A stretch of 64,000 bases of DNA from Gavia stellata. Lineage: Eukaryota; Chordata; Aves; Gaviiformes; Gaviidae. Position 1 is the stretch's first letter. Each line of letters begins with the position of its first letter. Below the pieces are notes generated by a model that was not told where the DNA came from, searched no databases, and worked only from the letters and a program-made list of their open reading frames with translations. A program made the translations under genes and the position numbers. This document shows positions 48,901-53,851 of the stretch, in pieces. The stretch covers positions 50,684,347-50,748,346 of the forward strand of contig NC_082598.1 in NCBI RefSeq assembly GCF_030936135.1, read 5' to 3'.

Positions 48901-50355
48901 TGCAGAAGTGGCCTTGAGAAGTGCATGTCCATGTGTATGTTCCTTCAAGTGTCCCACCCACTCACAGATCTGAGCTGCTGTGTGTGGGTCACTTTTTCTG
49001 GGGACAAAAGGGGAGATGAGGAGAAATACATGGTTTTAAGGGCAGGTGGTTCGGAGTTTGTTGCTACAGCCAGCAACTTCTGCTCCCTTGGGAGTCCTGG
49101 TGGACACCAAGTTGAGCATGAGCCAACAATGTGCCCCTGCTGCAAAGAAGGCAAATGGTATCCTGGGCTCCATTACAAGGGGTGTTGCCAGCAGGTTGAG
49201 GTGGGTGATCTTTCCCCTCTACCTGGAGTGCTGTGACCAGTTCTGGGCTCCCCAGTGTACAAGAGAGACATGGACAAACTGGAGAGAGACCAGTGGAGGG
49301 CTGCGAAGATGACTGGGGGACTAGAGCATCTCTCTTATGAGGAAAGACTGCGAGACCTGGAGCTGTTTAGCCTGGAGAAGAGAAGGCTCACAGGGAACTT
49401 CCATCAGTGTATATAAATACTTGAAGGGAGGGTGCAAAGAGGACGTAGCCAGGCTCCTTTCGGTGGTGCCCAGTGAAAGGACCAGAGGCAATGGACACAA
49501 CCTAAAACACAGCGTGTTCCTTCTGAACATCAGGAAATGCGTTTTCCCTGTGAGGGTGACCAAGTACTGGGCACAGTTGCCCAGAGAGGTTGTGGAGTCT
49601 CCACCCTTGGAGATACTCAAAATCTGGACACAGTCCTGGGCAGGGGGGTTGGCCCAGAGGACCTCTAGAAGTCCCTTCAACCTCAGCCACTCTGTGATTC
49701 TGTGACTGCTGGAAGGGTAAAGGCCAGTATTTTTATGTGAGGGTTTTTCACTGCCTCCCCCCCGCCCCGCCCCAGAAGCAGTCAGTTAGTTGTCCTGCAT
49801 GTTTGAGTTGGAAAAATGGCTTGGCCAAAACCTGCATGCTGAAGTTAGCAGCTGTGTAGAGAGGGTCCCAGGAGTCCTGGTTCACAGCAGAGGCTTTTGT
49901 GGGTAACCCCCATAAGAGGGAGCTTTTAAGGGAAGGGGGAGCTGTGGGCTGCTTTATTTACTCATTTGTGCACCTAGCAATGGCCTTGCTTCCTGCCAGC
50001 CATGCCCTGCATGGAGTTTAGTCAGCATTTTGTCCCCTCCAGGCAGGATCTTGCCATGTGGGTGGGGATGGAGTTTGCCTTCAGGTGCCACCCTTGGCAT
50101 GAGGTTGCCTGCCTGGACTGTCCAACCTTCCCTCTGCTTCTCCTAGTGTTTCTGACCGGCAGCGACCGCATTCCCATCTACGGCATGTCCAGCCTGCGCA
50201 TCGTTATCCAGTCCACAGCCAGCGGGGAGCAGTACCTGCCTGTGGCGCATACCTGCTACAATCTCCTGGACCTGCCCAAGTACAGCAGCAAGGAGATCCT
50301 CAGCGCCCGGCTGGTGCAAGCCATCGATCACTACGAGGGCTTTAGCTTAGCTTGA
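3753..50355 (+). CDS. HERC3: HERC3, HECT- and RCC1-domain E3 ubiquitin ligase, whole coding span (24 coding exons)
   Basis: The spliced reading frame is 3153 bases, giving 1050 residues plus stop. Seven RCC1-type repeats occupy about residues 1-370, each with a blade motif such as GQLG after a W/F-G turn. A linker covers about 380-700 and a HECT domain runs to the end, with catalytic Cys1018 in the motif [10 protein letters not shown] and a phenylalanine four residues from the C-terminus. All introns have GT-AG ends and phases that agree from exon to exon. The match to human HERC3 is from memory of that protein and extends through every exon, including the microexon [12 protein letters not shown]4, 5 and 6 fit less well. 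Family knowledge: small HERC proteins are cytosolic/vesicular ubiquitin ligases, and HERC3 is reported to act with ubiquilins. Short introns not listed separately (86-800 bases) showed nothing beyond splice signals. Non-coding 5' exons and the promoter were not found and probably lie upstream of the window. Confidence 0.96.
3979..19837 (+). other. HERC3: HERC3 first coding intron (15.9 kb)
   Basis: This is the largest intron in the window. It holds no recognisable exon, retrogene, CR1 or tRNA. Pockets of higher GC and CpG (around 9060-9330, 12640-13260 and 13980-14240) are present, but none reads as a coding exon with splice sites and family similarity. Its length would suit regulatory elements, which cannot be identified by reading alone. 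Confidence 0.7.
19838..19997 (+). CDS. HERC3: HERC3 coding exon 2 (residues 76-129, RCC1 blades 2-3)
   Basis: It is flanked by acceptor ttttcctcag and donor gtaaat. It encodes [10 protein letters not shown] and [13 protein letters not shown], the repeating RCC1 signature. The split codon with exon 1 gives Glu76. It is somewhat more GC-rich than the flanking intron. Confidence 0.95.
21395..21471 (+). CDS. HERC3: HERC3 coding exon 3 (residues 129-154)
   Basis: Acceptor catctttag, donor gtactg. The 77-base exon carries [11 protein letters not shown], the conserved strand of an RCC1 blade. The arginine codon is split across the exon 2/3 junction. Confidence 0.94.
22063..22284 (+). CDS. HERC3: HERC3 coding exon 4 (residues 155-228, RCC1 blades 4-5)
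   Basis: Acceptor ccttgtttcag, donor gtatta. It encodes [25 protein letters not shown] and [13 protein letters not shown], nearly two complete RCC1 repeats. It ends one base into an aspartate codon that exon 5 completes. Confidence 0.96.
22285..24677 (+). other. HERC3: HERC3 intron 4
   Basis: 2.4 kb of AT-rich sequence with no recognised repeat family or nested gene. Confidence 0.7.
24678..24769 (+). CDS. HERC3: HERC3 coding exon 5 (residues 229-259)
   Basis: Acceptor cttcaatgcag, donor gtaaag. It encodes [11 protein letters not shown] and [11 protein letters not shown], the start of an RCC1 blade, and ends in phase 0 after a lysine. Confidence 0.95.
25241..25375 (+). mobile_element. Degenerate MIR-like SINE remnant in HERC3 intron 5
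   Basis: It shows the ordered fragments ttgcctctgccacttcctag, gtgcctcagtgttctccac and tgtaaaatgaattaaaa, corresponding to the MIR core and tail. The head is poorly preserved, so confidence is lower than for the copy in intron 14. Confidence 0.5.
25790..25920 (+). CDS. HERC3: HERC3 coding exon 6 (residues 260-303, RCC1 blade 6)
   Basis: Acceptor gctaacag, donor gtgagc. It encodes [16 protein letters not shown], then PRRVLELMG and the beginning of the next IACG motif. It ends two bases into an arginine codon. Confidence 0.95.
26540..26700 (+). CDS. HERC3: HERC3 coding exon 7 (residues 303-356, RCC1 blade 7)
   Basis: Acceptor ctgttacag, donor gtacgt. It encodes [27 protein letters not shown] and a proline-containing loop. 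The last residues (HNGQLSGKP) lie in the part of the domain that varies most between species. Confidence 0.94.
27216..27292 (+). CDS. HERC3: HERC3 coding exon 8 (residues 357-382, closing strand of the RCC1-like domain)
   Basis: Acceptor tcttcaacag, donor gtaaaa. It encodes [17 protein letters not shown], the closing strand of the propeller. It ends in phase 0. Confidence 0.94.
28073..28197 (+). CDS. HERC3: HERC3 coding exon 9 (residues 383-424, linker)
   Basis: Acceptor atcttctcacag. The donor is set at gtaggt after 28197, because the alternative gtattg four bases later would put TAG in frame. It encodes [14 protein letters not shown], a linker motif that matches HERC3. It ends two bases into an asparagine codon. 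Confidence 0.92.
28743..28802 (+). CDS. HERC3: HERC3 coding exon 10 (residues 424-444)
   Basis: Acceptor ctgcaaacag, donor gtaagt. The 60-base exon encodes [18 protein letters not shown]. Neither it nor exon 9 would be recognised without the family match, but the phases on both sides agree. Confidence 0.93.
28803..31184 (+). other. HERC3: HERC3 intron 10
   Basis: 2.4 kb with nothing recognisable inside. It ends in a T15 tract that serves as the polypyrimidine tract of exon 11. Confidence 0.7.
31185..31296 (+). CDS. HERC3: HERC3 coding exon 11 (residues 444-481)
   Basis: The acceptor is an uninterrupted run of 15 T followed by aaag; the donor is gtattg. It encodes [16 protein letters not shown] and [12 protein letters not shown]. 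It ends in phase 0. Confidence 0.94.
32023..32212 (+). CDS. HERC3: HERC3 coding exon 12 (residues 482-545, middle region)
   Basis: Acceptor ttttcctctag, donor gtaaga. It encodes [18 protein letters not shown] and [16 protein letters not shown], helical middle-region sequence shared by small HERC proteins. It ends one base into an aspartate codon. Confidence 0.95.
32213..33937 (+). other. HERC3: HERC3 intron 12, with an AT-rich block and an exon-like segment
   Basis: From about 32440 to 33120 the sequence is conspicuously AT-rich and includes TATATAAG at 32863-32870. After it, 33351-33443 has convincing splice signals but is not part of the conserved reading frame. The rest is unremarkable. 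Confidence 0.65.
33351..33443 (+). other. Exon-like segment in HERC3 intron 12 (candidate poison exon)
   Basis: Two acceptors are available, tttctaacag ending at 33350 and tgtttcccag ending at 33370, with one donor gtaagg after 33443. Starting at 33371, the 73-base segment stays open after exon 12 but shifts the frame so that TAA is the second codon touched in exon 13. Starting at 33351, the 93-base segment keeps phase but contains an in-frame TAG. Either way inclusion ends the protein before the HECT domain. It may equally be a chance pair of splice sites. Confidence 0.3.
33938..34101 (+). CDS. HERC3: HERC3 coding exon 13 (residues 545-599)
   Basis: Acceptor ctctgctttccag, donor gtaaga. It encodes [20 protein letters not shown] and [17 protein letters not shown]. 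It ends in phase 0. Confidence 0.95.
34631..34744 (+). CDS. HERC3: HERC3 coding exon 14 (residues 600-637)
   Basis: Acceptor tcttcactag, donor gtaaga. It encodes [19 protein letters not shown], then [11 protein letters not shown]. The exon is a multiple of three (114) and phase 0 on both sides. Confidence 0.95.
35165..35345 (+). mobile_element. MIR-like (CORE-SINE) remnant in HERC3 intron 14
   Basis: It carries a tRNA-derived head with a box B-like gggttctattcc, then ctggctcttccagtaacctg, gatcttgggtaagaccct, tgcctcactttcccatctg and agaaaggagataac. This order matches the MIR consensus (GGCTCTGCCACTTAC, GACCTTGGGCAAG, TGCCTCAGTTTCC, ATCTGTAAAATGG) with many changes. MIR-type elements predate the mammal-reptile split. 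Confidence 0.75.
36025..36048 (+). CDS. HERC3: HERC3 coding exon 15, 24-base microexon (residues 638-645)
   Basis: Acceptor tttcctttacag, donor gtaaga. It encodes only KVRPSIMQ, which aligns with KARPSIIQ in the human protein as I recall it. It is phase 0 on both sides and only 86 bases of intron separate it from exon 16. It is too short for ORF or composition-based gene finders, but the frame and family match make it firm. Confidence 0.9.
36135..36224 (+). CDS. HERC3: HERC3 coding exon 16 (residues 646-675)
   Basis: Acceptor tttcttgcag, donor gtaatc. It encodes [19 protein letters not shown]. It is 90 bases and phase 0 on both sides. Confidence 0.95.
37156..37690 (-). mobile_element. CR1 LINE, 3' fragment, antisense in HERC3 intron 16
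   Basis: The + strand begins aatcacagaatcactaaggt, the reverse complement of a CR1 3' end. It continues with the complement of the CR1 RT C-terminus: on the - strand one reads [27 protein letters not shown] and [18 protein letters not shown]. The copy is 5'-truncated, as usual for CR1. Between about 37215 and 37360 the expected 3' UTR is replaced or expanded by A/C-rich low-complexity sequence including a run of 22 C. It is inactive. Confidence 0.92.
37215..37345. repeat. A/C-rich low-complexity tract with C22 run
   Basis: It starts with A runs broken by CC, reaches 22 consecutive C at 37246-37267, then continues as CCA/CAC-rich sequence. It sits inside the CR1 3' UTR portion. Homopolymers of this length are prone to sequencing and assembly error, so the exact length is uncertain. 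Confidence 0.85.
38549..38719 (+). CDS. HERC3: HERC3 coding exon 17 (residues 676-732, HECT N-lobe begins)
   Basis: Acceptor gtttatag, donor gtaagt. It encodes [19 protein letters not shown], the arginine-rich strand that opens most HECT domains. It is 171 bases and phase 0 on both sides. Confidence 0.96.
39352..39495 (+). CDS. HERC3: HERC3 coding exon 18 (residues 733-780, HECT N-lobe)
   Basis: Acceptor tttttctacag, donor gtaagc. It encodes [17 protein letters not shown], the hallmark HECT N-lobe motif (F-x-GE-x-x-D-x-GG-x-x-KEFF). It is phase 0 on both sides. Confidence 0.97.
40393..40416. repeat. Short perfect hairpin in HERC3 intron 18
   Basis: tataccaac at 40393-40401 and its exact complement gttggtata at 40408-40416 flank a six-base loop. 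Nine paired bases can arise by chance in this length of DNA. Confidence 0.5.
40841..41007 (+). CDS. HERC3: HERC3 coding exon 19 (residues 781-836, HECT N-lobe)
   Basis: Acceptor ggttttgcag, donor gtatga. It encodes [26 protein letters not shown] and DLKELSP, the HECT segment GxxxGxAIYN that helps form the E2-binding N-lobe. Confidence 0.97.
42162..42228 (+). CDS. HERC3: HERC3 coding exon 20 (residues 836-858)
   Basis: Acceptor gtcatgtag, donor gtaaga. It encodes [18 protein letters not shown]. It completes an arginine codon from exon 19 and ends in phase 0. Confidence 0.95.
43942..44024 (+). CDS. HERC3: HERC3 coding exon 21 (residues 859-886)
   Basis: Acceptor ggttttgtatag, donor gtaagt. 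It encodes [15 protein letters not shown] then a less conserved loop ([12 protein letters not shown]). The loop is the most divergent part of the HECT region here relative to human HERC3 as I recall it, but the frame is intact. Confidence 0.92.
44025..47320 (+). other. HERC3: HERC3 intron 21
   Basis: 3.3 kb with no nested gene. A short AG repeat lies around 46161-46173 and a faint resemblance to an old SINE around 44690-44780 is too weak to call. Confidence 0.65.
47321..47504 (+). CDS. HERC3: HERC3 coding exon 22 (residues 886-947, HECT)
   Basis: Acceptor aatgcactag, donor gtaaag. It encodes [11 protein letters not shown], then [18 protein letters not shown] and NWEELEE, standard HECT N-lobe to C-lobe connecting sequence. 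It ends in phase 0. Confidence 0.96.
47505..48263 (+). other. HERC3: HERC3 intron 22
   Basis: 759 bases with no retained open frame. In eutherian mammals the NAP1L5 retrogene lies within an intron near the 3' end of HERC3; nothing resembling a NAP-family protein is present here. Confidence 0.7.
48264..48366 (+). CDS. HERC3: HERC3 coding exon 23 (residues 948-982, HECT)
   Basis: Acceptor tgttttttaacag, donor gtaagt. It encodes [19 protein letters not shown] and a lysine cluster LEKKKKF. It ends one base into a leucine codon. Confidence 0.96.
49045..49706 (+). mobile_element. CR1 LINE, 3' fragment, sense in HERC3 intron 23
   Basis: Across several frames one reads the C-terminal part of the CR1 reverse-transcriptase [31 protein letters not shown], then [30 protein letters not shown] and [18 protein letters not shown]. 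The 3' end is ctctgtgattctgtgactg, the typical short CR1 terminal repeat. Frame changes and 5' truncation show it is dead. Together with the antisense copy it is the main evidence for an avian source. Confidence 0.93.
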
Positions 50356-51957
50356 CCAGTGTGGAAGAGGCACAGACATTTGGGTATGGAGGAAGAAAAC
50401 CATGGGCTTGGCTTTATTTTTGTAAAGGAATGGATCAGAACATTTTGGGGGAAGATATAATTAATAATAGATTGAGATAATGCAGTCTCAGCCTGATGCT
50501 GCCAGCATTTTGTGGGGCTTCAGTAGGGAGAAGGCTATTGCTTTGAATTTTCTCATCTACTGAACAAAATCAGTTCAGCGGGCATTTTTGTTGTTCCCCC
50601 TCCAACTTGACACCACTGCCCCTCCTGGCAATACCTTGTAGTTTGCTTTTATTGCCCCTACACACACACACACACTTTTACCTCTGCTTTTAGTCCACTT
50701 TGAACACTTTGATGTTCCTTGCATTTAGGCTATGGTGGAAACTGAGGATGAAATAGTGATCTCCTTTTTGAAAAGCTGTGATTTTTTCCCCCCATCCTTT
50801 TTCCCCTCCCTTTTTAAATGCAAGCTGGTTCTTGCTTGCTTTGAATGGAAATACTCCCTCTGCCCTTTGGTTCTTGGACGATGGTACTGGGCTGGGATGT
50901 CATTTGTGACGCCCAGGACAGCGTATTAATGATGCGCTATCTTTTTTGCACCAGGATGTCTCCTGGAGAATACGATGGTTTGCGGGGGTTGGCTTGTTTT
51001 TCCTCACGTGTCTGGAATTTTGTTTCCAAGCAGTGTCGTCTTAAAGAAGCCTCAGACTCCTCTGGAGCAGGGTTTGTGTTCAGGCTTATGGAAGGACAAA
51101 CCCTACCTATAATAAGGGGTTTCTCAAATTGCATCTCTCTTGTGTTGTGTTTCTATATTGGCAAGTCTACAAGTTAGATGGGTGGGCTTTGCCGAGCCCT
51201 GTTTTTCCATCTGAACAGACTTGTTATTCCAATACAAGGCGAGGTGGCTGCTTTTACCACTGCCGCCTTTCTCTGGAGGCATCATGCGTGTGTGAATGTG
51301 CGCTTGCGGGTGCGTGTGAGTGTGTAAGATGTGTATAAGGTCTCCAGTCTCATCAGGTCAGAGAAAAGAAGTAAGCATGAGATCCACATTTGAGTGATAA
51401 CCTGCTGTTTGGAGATTGGCTTTATTTTTGCAGTTAGGGTTACTTTATTTTGCTGTTTGAGAGGAGCCCTTTCACTTGACAGCTGTTTTGCTGGGCGGCC
51501 CTAAAGGACAATCTGTATGAATTAGACTGGCAATGTGCATTAGGACTTGAGTAGGAAGAATCAGTACCTAAATCTATCCTGTAAGATGGGAGAGCCTTTA
51601 TCCTCTTTCCCCCTGCCTCATCCCCCCCATTAAATGAAGTTTGAATGATACCCCCCATTTTTCAGGTCTTGATGTAAATCTCATTTTAAGCCAAGGGTGG
51701 TTTTGACATTGACTTGTTATTAGGACATAGTATTTATGCACCACGTTCAATATACAGTATTGAACTTTGCACCTCGTAACAAAAGGTTTTAGGCTTCTGG
51801 GTTTTTTTTAAGACAAGCTGTGGGCTACACTGAGAGCTCTCCAGCCTCTTTCTAATGCAGCATTGAAGACAAATATACAATTATATCAAATGTTTATTTT
51901 CGATGTGCGTGTACATAGTACAGTATTATGCAATAAATTTGATGTTTAATTCTGACT
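50147..51957 (+). CDS. HERC3: HERC3 last exon: residues 982-1050, stop, and 3' UTR
   Basis: Acceptor ctgcttctcctag. The coding part runs to TGA at 50353-50355 and encodes [13 protein letters not shown] and the catalytic motif [15 protein letters not shown]. The thioester cysteine is codon 50254-50256, residue 1018. The protein ends GFSLA, leaving Phe at the -4 position, which matters for catalysis in other HECT ligases. The coding part is strikingly GC-rich compared with the upstream exons. The rest, 50356 to about 51957, is the inferred 3' UTR, containing a CA repeat and ending about 20 bases after AATAAA. Confidence 0.95.
50660..50675 (+). repeat. (CA)n microsatellite in the HERC3 3' UTR
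   Basis: About eight AC units follow gcccct, starting about 300 bases after the stop codon. Confidence 0.9.
51629..51634 (+). terminator. HERC3: Possible alternative HERC3 polyadenylation signal ATTAAA
   Basis: The second most common polyadenylation hexamer lies between C-rich tracts in the 3' UTR. Use is unproven and weaker than the AATAAA downstream. Confidence 0.3.
51932..51937 (+). terminator. HERC3: HERC3 polyadenylation signal AATAAA
   Basis: A canonical hexamer lies 1.58 kb after the stop codon, with a GT-rich element about 30 bases downstream. Composition becomes strongly GC-rich directly after it, consistent with leaving the transcript body. Confidence 0.75.
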
Positions 51958-52740
51958 GAGCAGCTGCCTTTGTGTCAGGAAGCACAGGAGGGGTTGCTCC
52001 AGGCACTGGCTCTGCCTCACCCGCTGGTCTCGCCGTACCTCCGAGCATCTGGAAGAAGGGCGCTGCTCATCTCTACCTTGGCCCCGCTGCTGGTGAGCAC
52101 CCCAGCCTGTCCTCTAGTCCCTTGCTTCAATCAAATGCTGCCCTTCCCCTTCCTCACCCGGGGCTGGCCTGGTGTGCTGGTTGCTAAATCAGAGCAAGGC
52201 AGGGCACAGCCCCAGCCCCAGGGGAATGCTGTCTCCACAGATGGAGCAGGAGTGGTTTATCTGCCTGTCCTGGCTCAGCCAAAGTCAGGCAAGTCCTCTG
52301 TGGAAGAGCTGGGAATTGAGGCCAGACCTGAGTCTATCCATCCCTATCCCTTCATCCCCACATCCCTGGTGTTTCTCCTCTTTTCCTCCCACCTTGCAGG
52401 CAGCAGGGTGTGCAGTGGTGCCTTTCCTCACCGCACTGAAGGCCACCAAGGCTTCTCCAGCCTGTGGCCACTCCTGCCTGACCCCACAGCCCTGCAGGTG
52501 TAGGCAGGACCCCTGGGACACTGTCCCCATGTCCCCTGTGGTCTGAGCACCCTGAGGCACATACGGCCTCAGCTGGGTGCTGGAGGCAGCGAGGCTGGGG
52601 CAGCCCTGCCAGTACCCCAGGGCCCCTCTGTATCAGACCAGCCTCAGAGCTGTTTCTTTGTTAATTAATGGCAAGTAAATAATTAAAAGGGGCCTGTGCA
52701 TGCAGGAGCTGTGGCAGCAATACTTGCAGAGGGAGAGTGA
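51958..52740. other. GC-rich intergenic stretch after HERC3
   Basis: C/T- and CCTG-rich sequence lies between the two convergent genes. Open frames of up to 177 codons occur on the + strand, overlapping in more than one frame, with no domain, splice context or family similarity. I read this as non-coding sequence in which high GC lowers stop-codon frequency. Confidence 0.6.
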
Positions 52741-52889
52741 GTGAGTGTTTTGTGTGTGTTTGGGGGGGTGTGTGTGTTTGGTGCGTGTGTGTGTGGTGTG
52801 TGTGTTTTGTGGGGGGTGTGTGTGTTTTGTGGGGTGGGGTGTGCGGTGCGTGTGTGTGTGTTGGGTGGGGTGGGGGGTGTGTGTGTGCC
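52741..52889 (+). repeat. G/T-rich minisatellite with G runs
   Basis: Irregular units of (GT)n alternate with G runs of 4-7, such as tttgggggggtgtgtg and gtggggtggggtg. The strand has enough G runs for G-quadruplex formation. It lies about 0.8 kb past the HERC3 polyadenylation signal and about 1 kb before the inferred FAM13A 3' end. Confidence 0.9.
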
Positions 52890-53851
52890 CGCCTGTCTGT
52901 CTGTGGCCAGGGTGCAGTTTGGCAGCTGAGAGGCTCCCTCCGGGGCTGGGGTCGGTTACCCTGTTTGCTCAAGGAACCCCCACCACCTCACCCCCAAAAC
53001 AGGCCTGGGGAGGGGGTGCTCAGCACCTGCTTGGCAGCTGCATCCTGGGGATTCAGCTGGCAATGACATGACCTCATGTGGCTCACCTGCCTCCCCAGCA
53101 CCATGGGATAGCGTTAAGTGTATGCAAATACAGTTAATTTATTGGCTTAATACAGGGTTTCCATAACCCGGGCTTATGGCTTCAACTTTCCTGAGCTTAT
53201 GAAGGAAGGGCACTGCCCTCTTCCCTTTAGCTGTGTGGGTAAACACACAGCATCTAGGTAGGATTAATGATGAGGTACCATGTGCATATATGTATTTGTA
53301 TATACACACACACACACACACAATTATAAAAACTGTATTAAAAAAAGCCCCTGACAGCAGTGCTTCTCCACAGTTGCCAGCAGCCAGCAAGGGCCACCAG
53401 CGTCAAGGGCCACAGCCCTGCTCGCTGGGCCAGCGGCTGGCACAGCCGCACAAACAGGGGGAGCGTCGCTGCTGGGCACTGTGGGGAGAGTTGCAGGCTA
53501 CAGCCTGGCTCTTGCCTCAGCAGCTTGTTTAAAGTGCTGGTCAGTCAGCGATTCGCAAACATCTCCAAAGAGGACTCAGGAAGCACCTCAGGCTGGAGGA
53601 TGTCAGGCAGCACTTACTTACTTACCCTCTGAAACTTGCACATACCAGGAATAACAACTGATGTCTTAGCAAAATGATTAAAAGGTAAGATGCTTTAATT
53701 TCACTGCCTTTAACATAAACATCCATTATTTGACTGTTTACTCAGGAGTAAACAGAATAAAACCAAATGCACCTTGTAAGAATGACAAGATTTTCCTCTA
53801 TCTTTAATGCTTGCAATCTTACTTTGTCCACAACCCATTCATCATACTCAT
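52890..53851. other. Remainder of the HERC3-FAM13A intergenic interval
   Basis: Mixed sequence with an (AC)n microsatellite at about 53304-53322 and a TTTATT at 53138-53143 that could be a distal, weaker FAM13A polyadenylation signal. No gene is seen. Confidence 0.5.
53304..53322 (+). repeat. (AC)n microsatellite
   Basis: About nine AC units follow tatatgtatttgtatat. Confidence 0.9.

Larger units (their letters stand above)
50356..51957 (+). other. HERC3: HERC3 3' untranslated region
   Basis: About 1.6 kb follows the stop codon, moderately A/T-rich with several T-rich tracts and no continuing reading frame of note. The 3' end is inferred from AATAAA at 51932-51937 followed by a GT-rich stretch (tttgtgtcagg). 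An ATTAAA at 51629-51634 could serve as an earlier, weaker site. No transcript evidence is available here. Confidence 0.75.

Noticed and set aside
51970-52503. 177-codon + strand open frame after the HERC3 polyadenylation signal
   Set aside because: It lies in GC-rich sequence with overlapping open frames in other phases, has no recognisable domain, and is proline/leucine-rich low-information sequence.
52737-53071. Overlapping + strand frames rich in Val, Cys and Gly
   Set aside because: They are translations of the GT-rich minisatellite.
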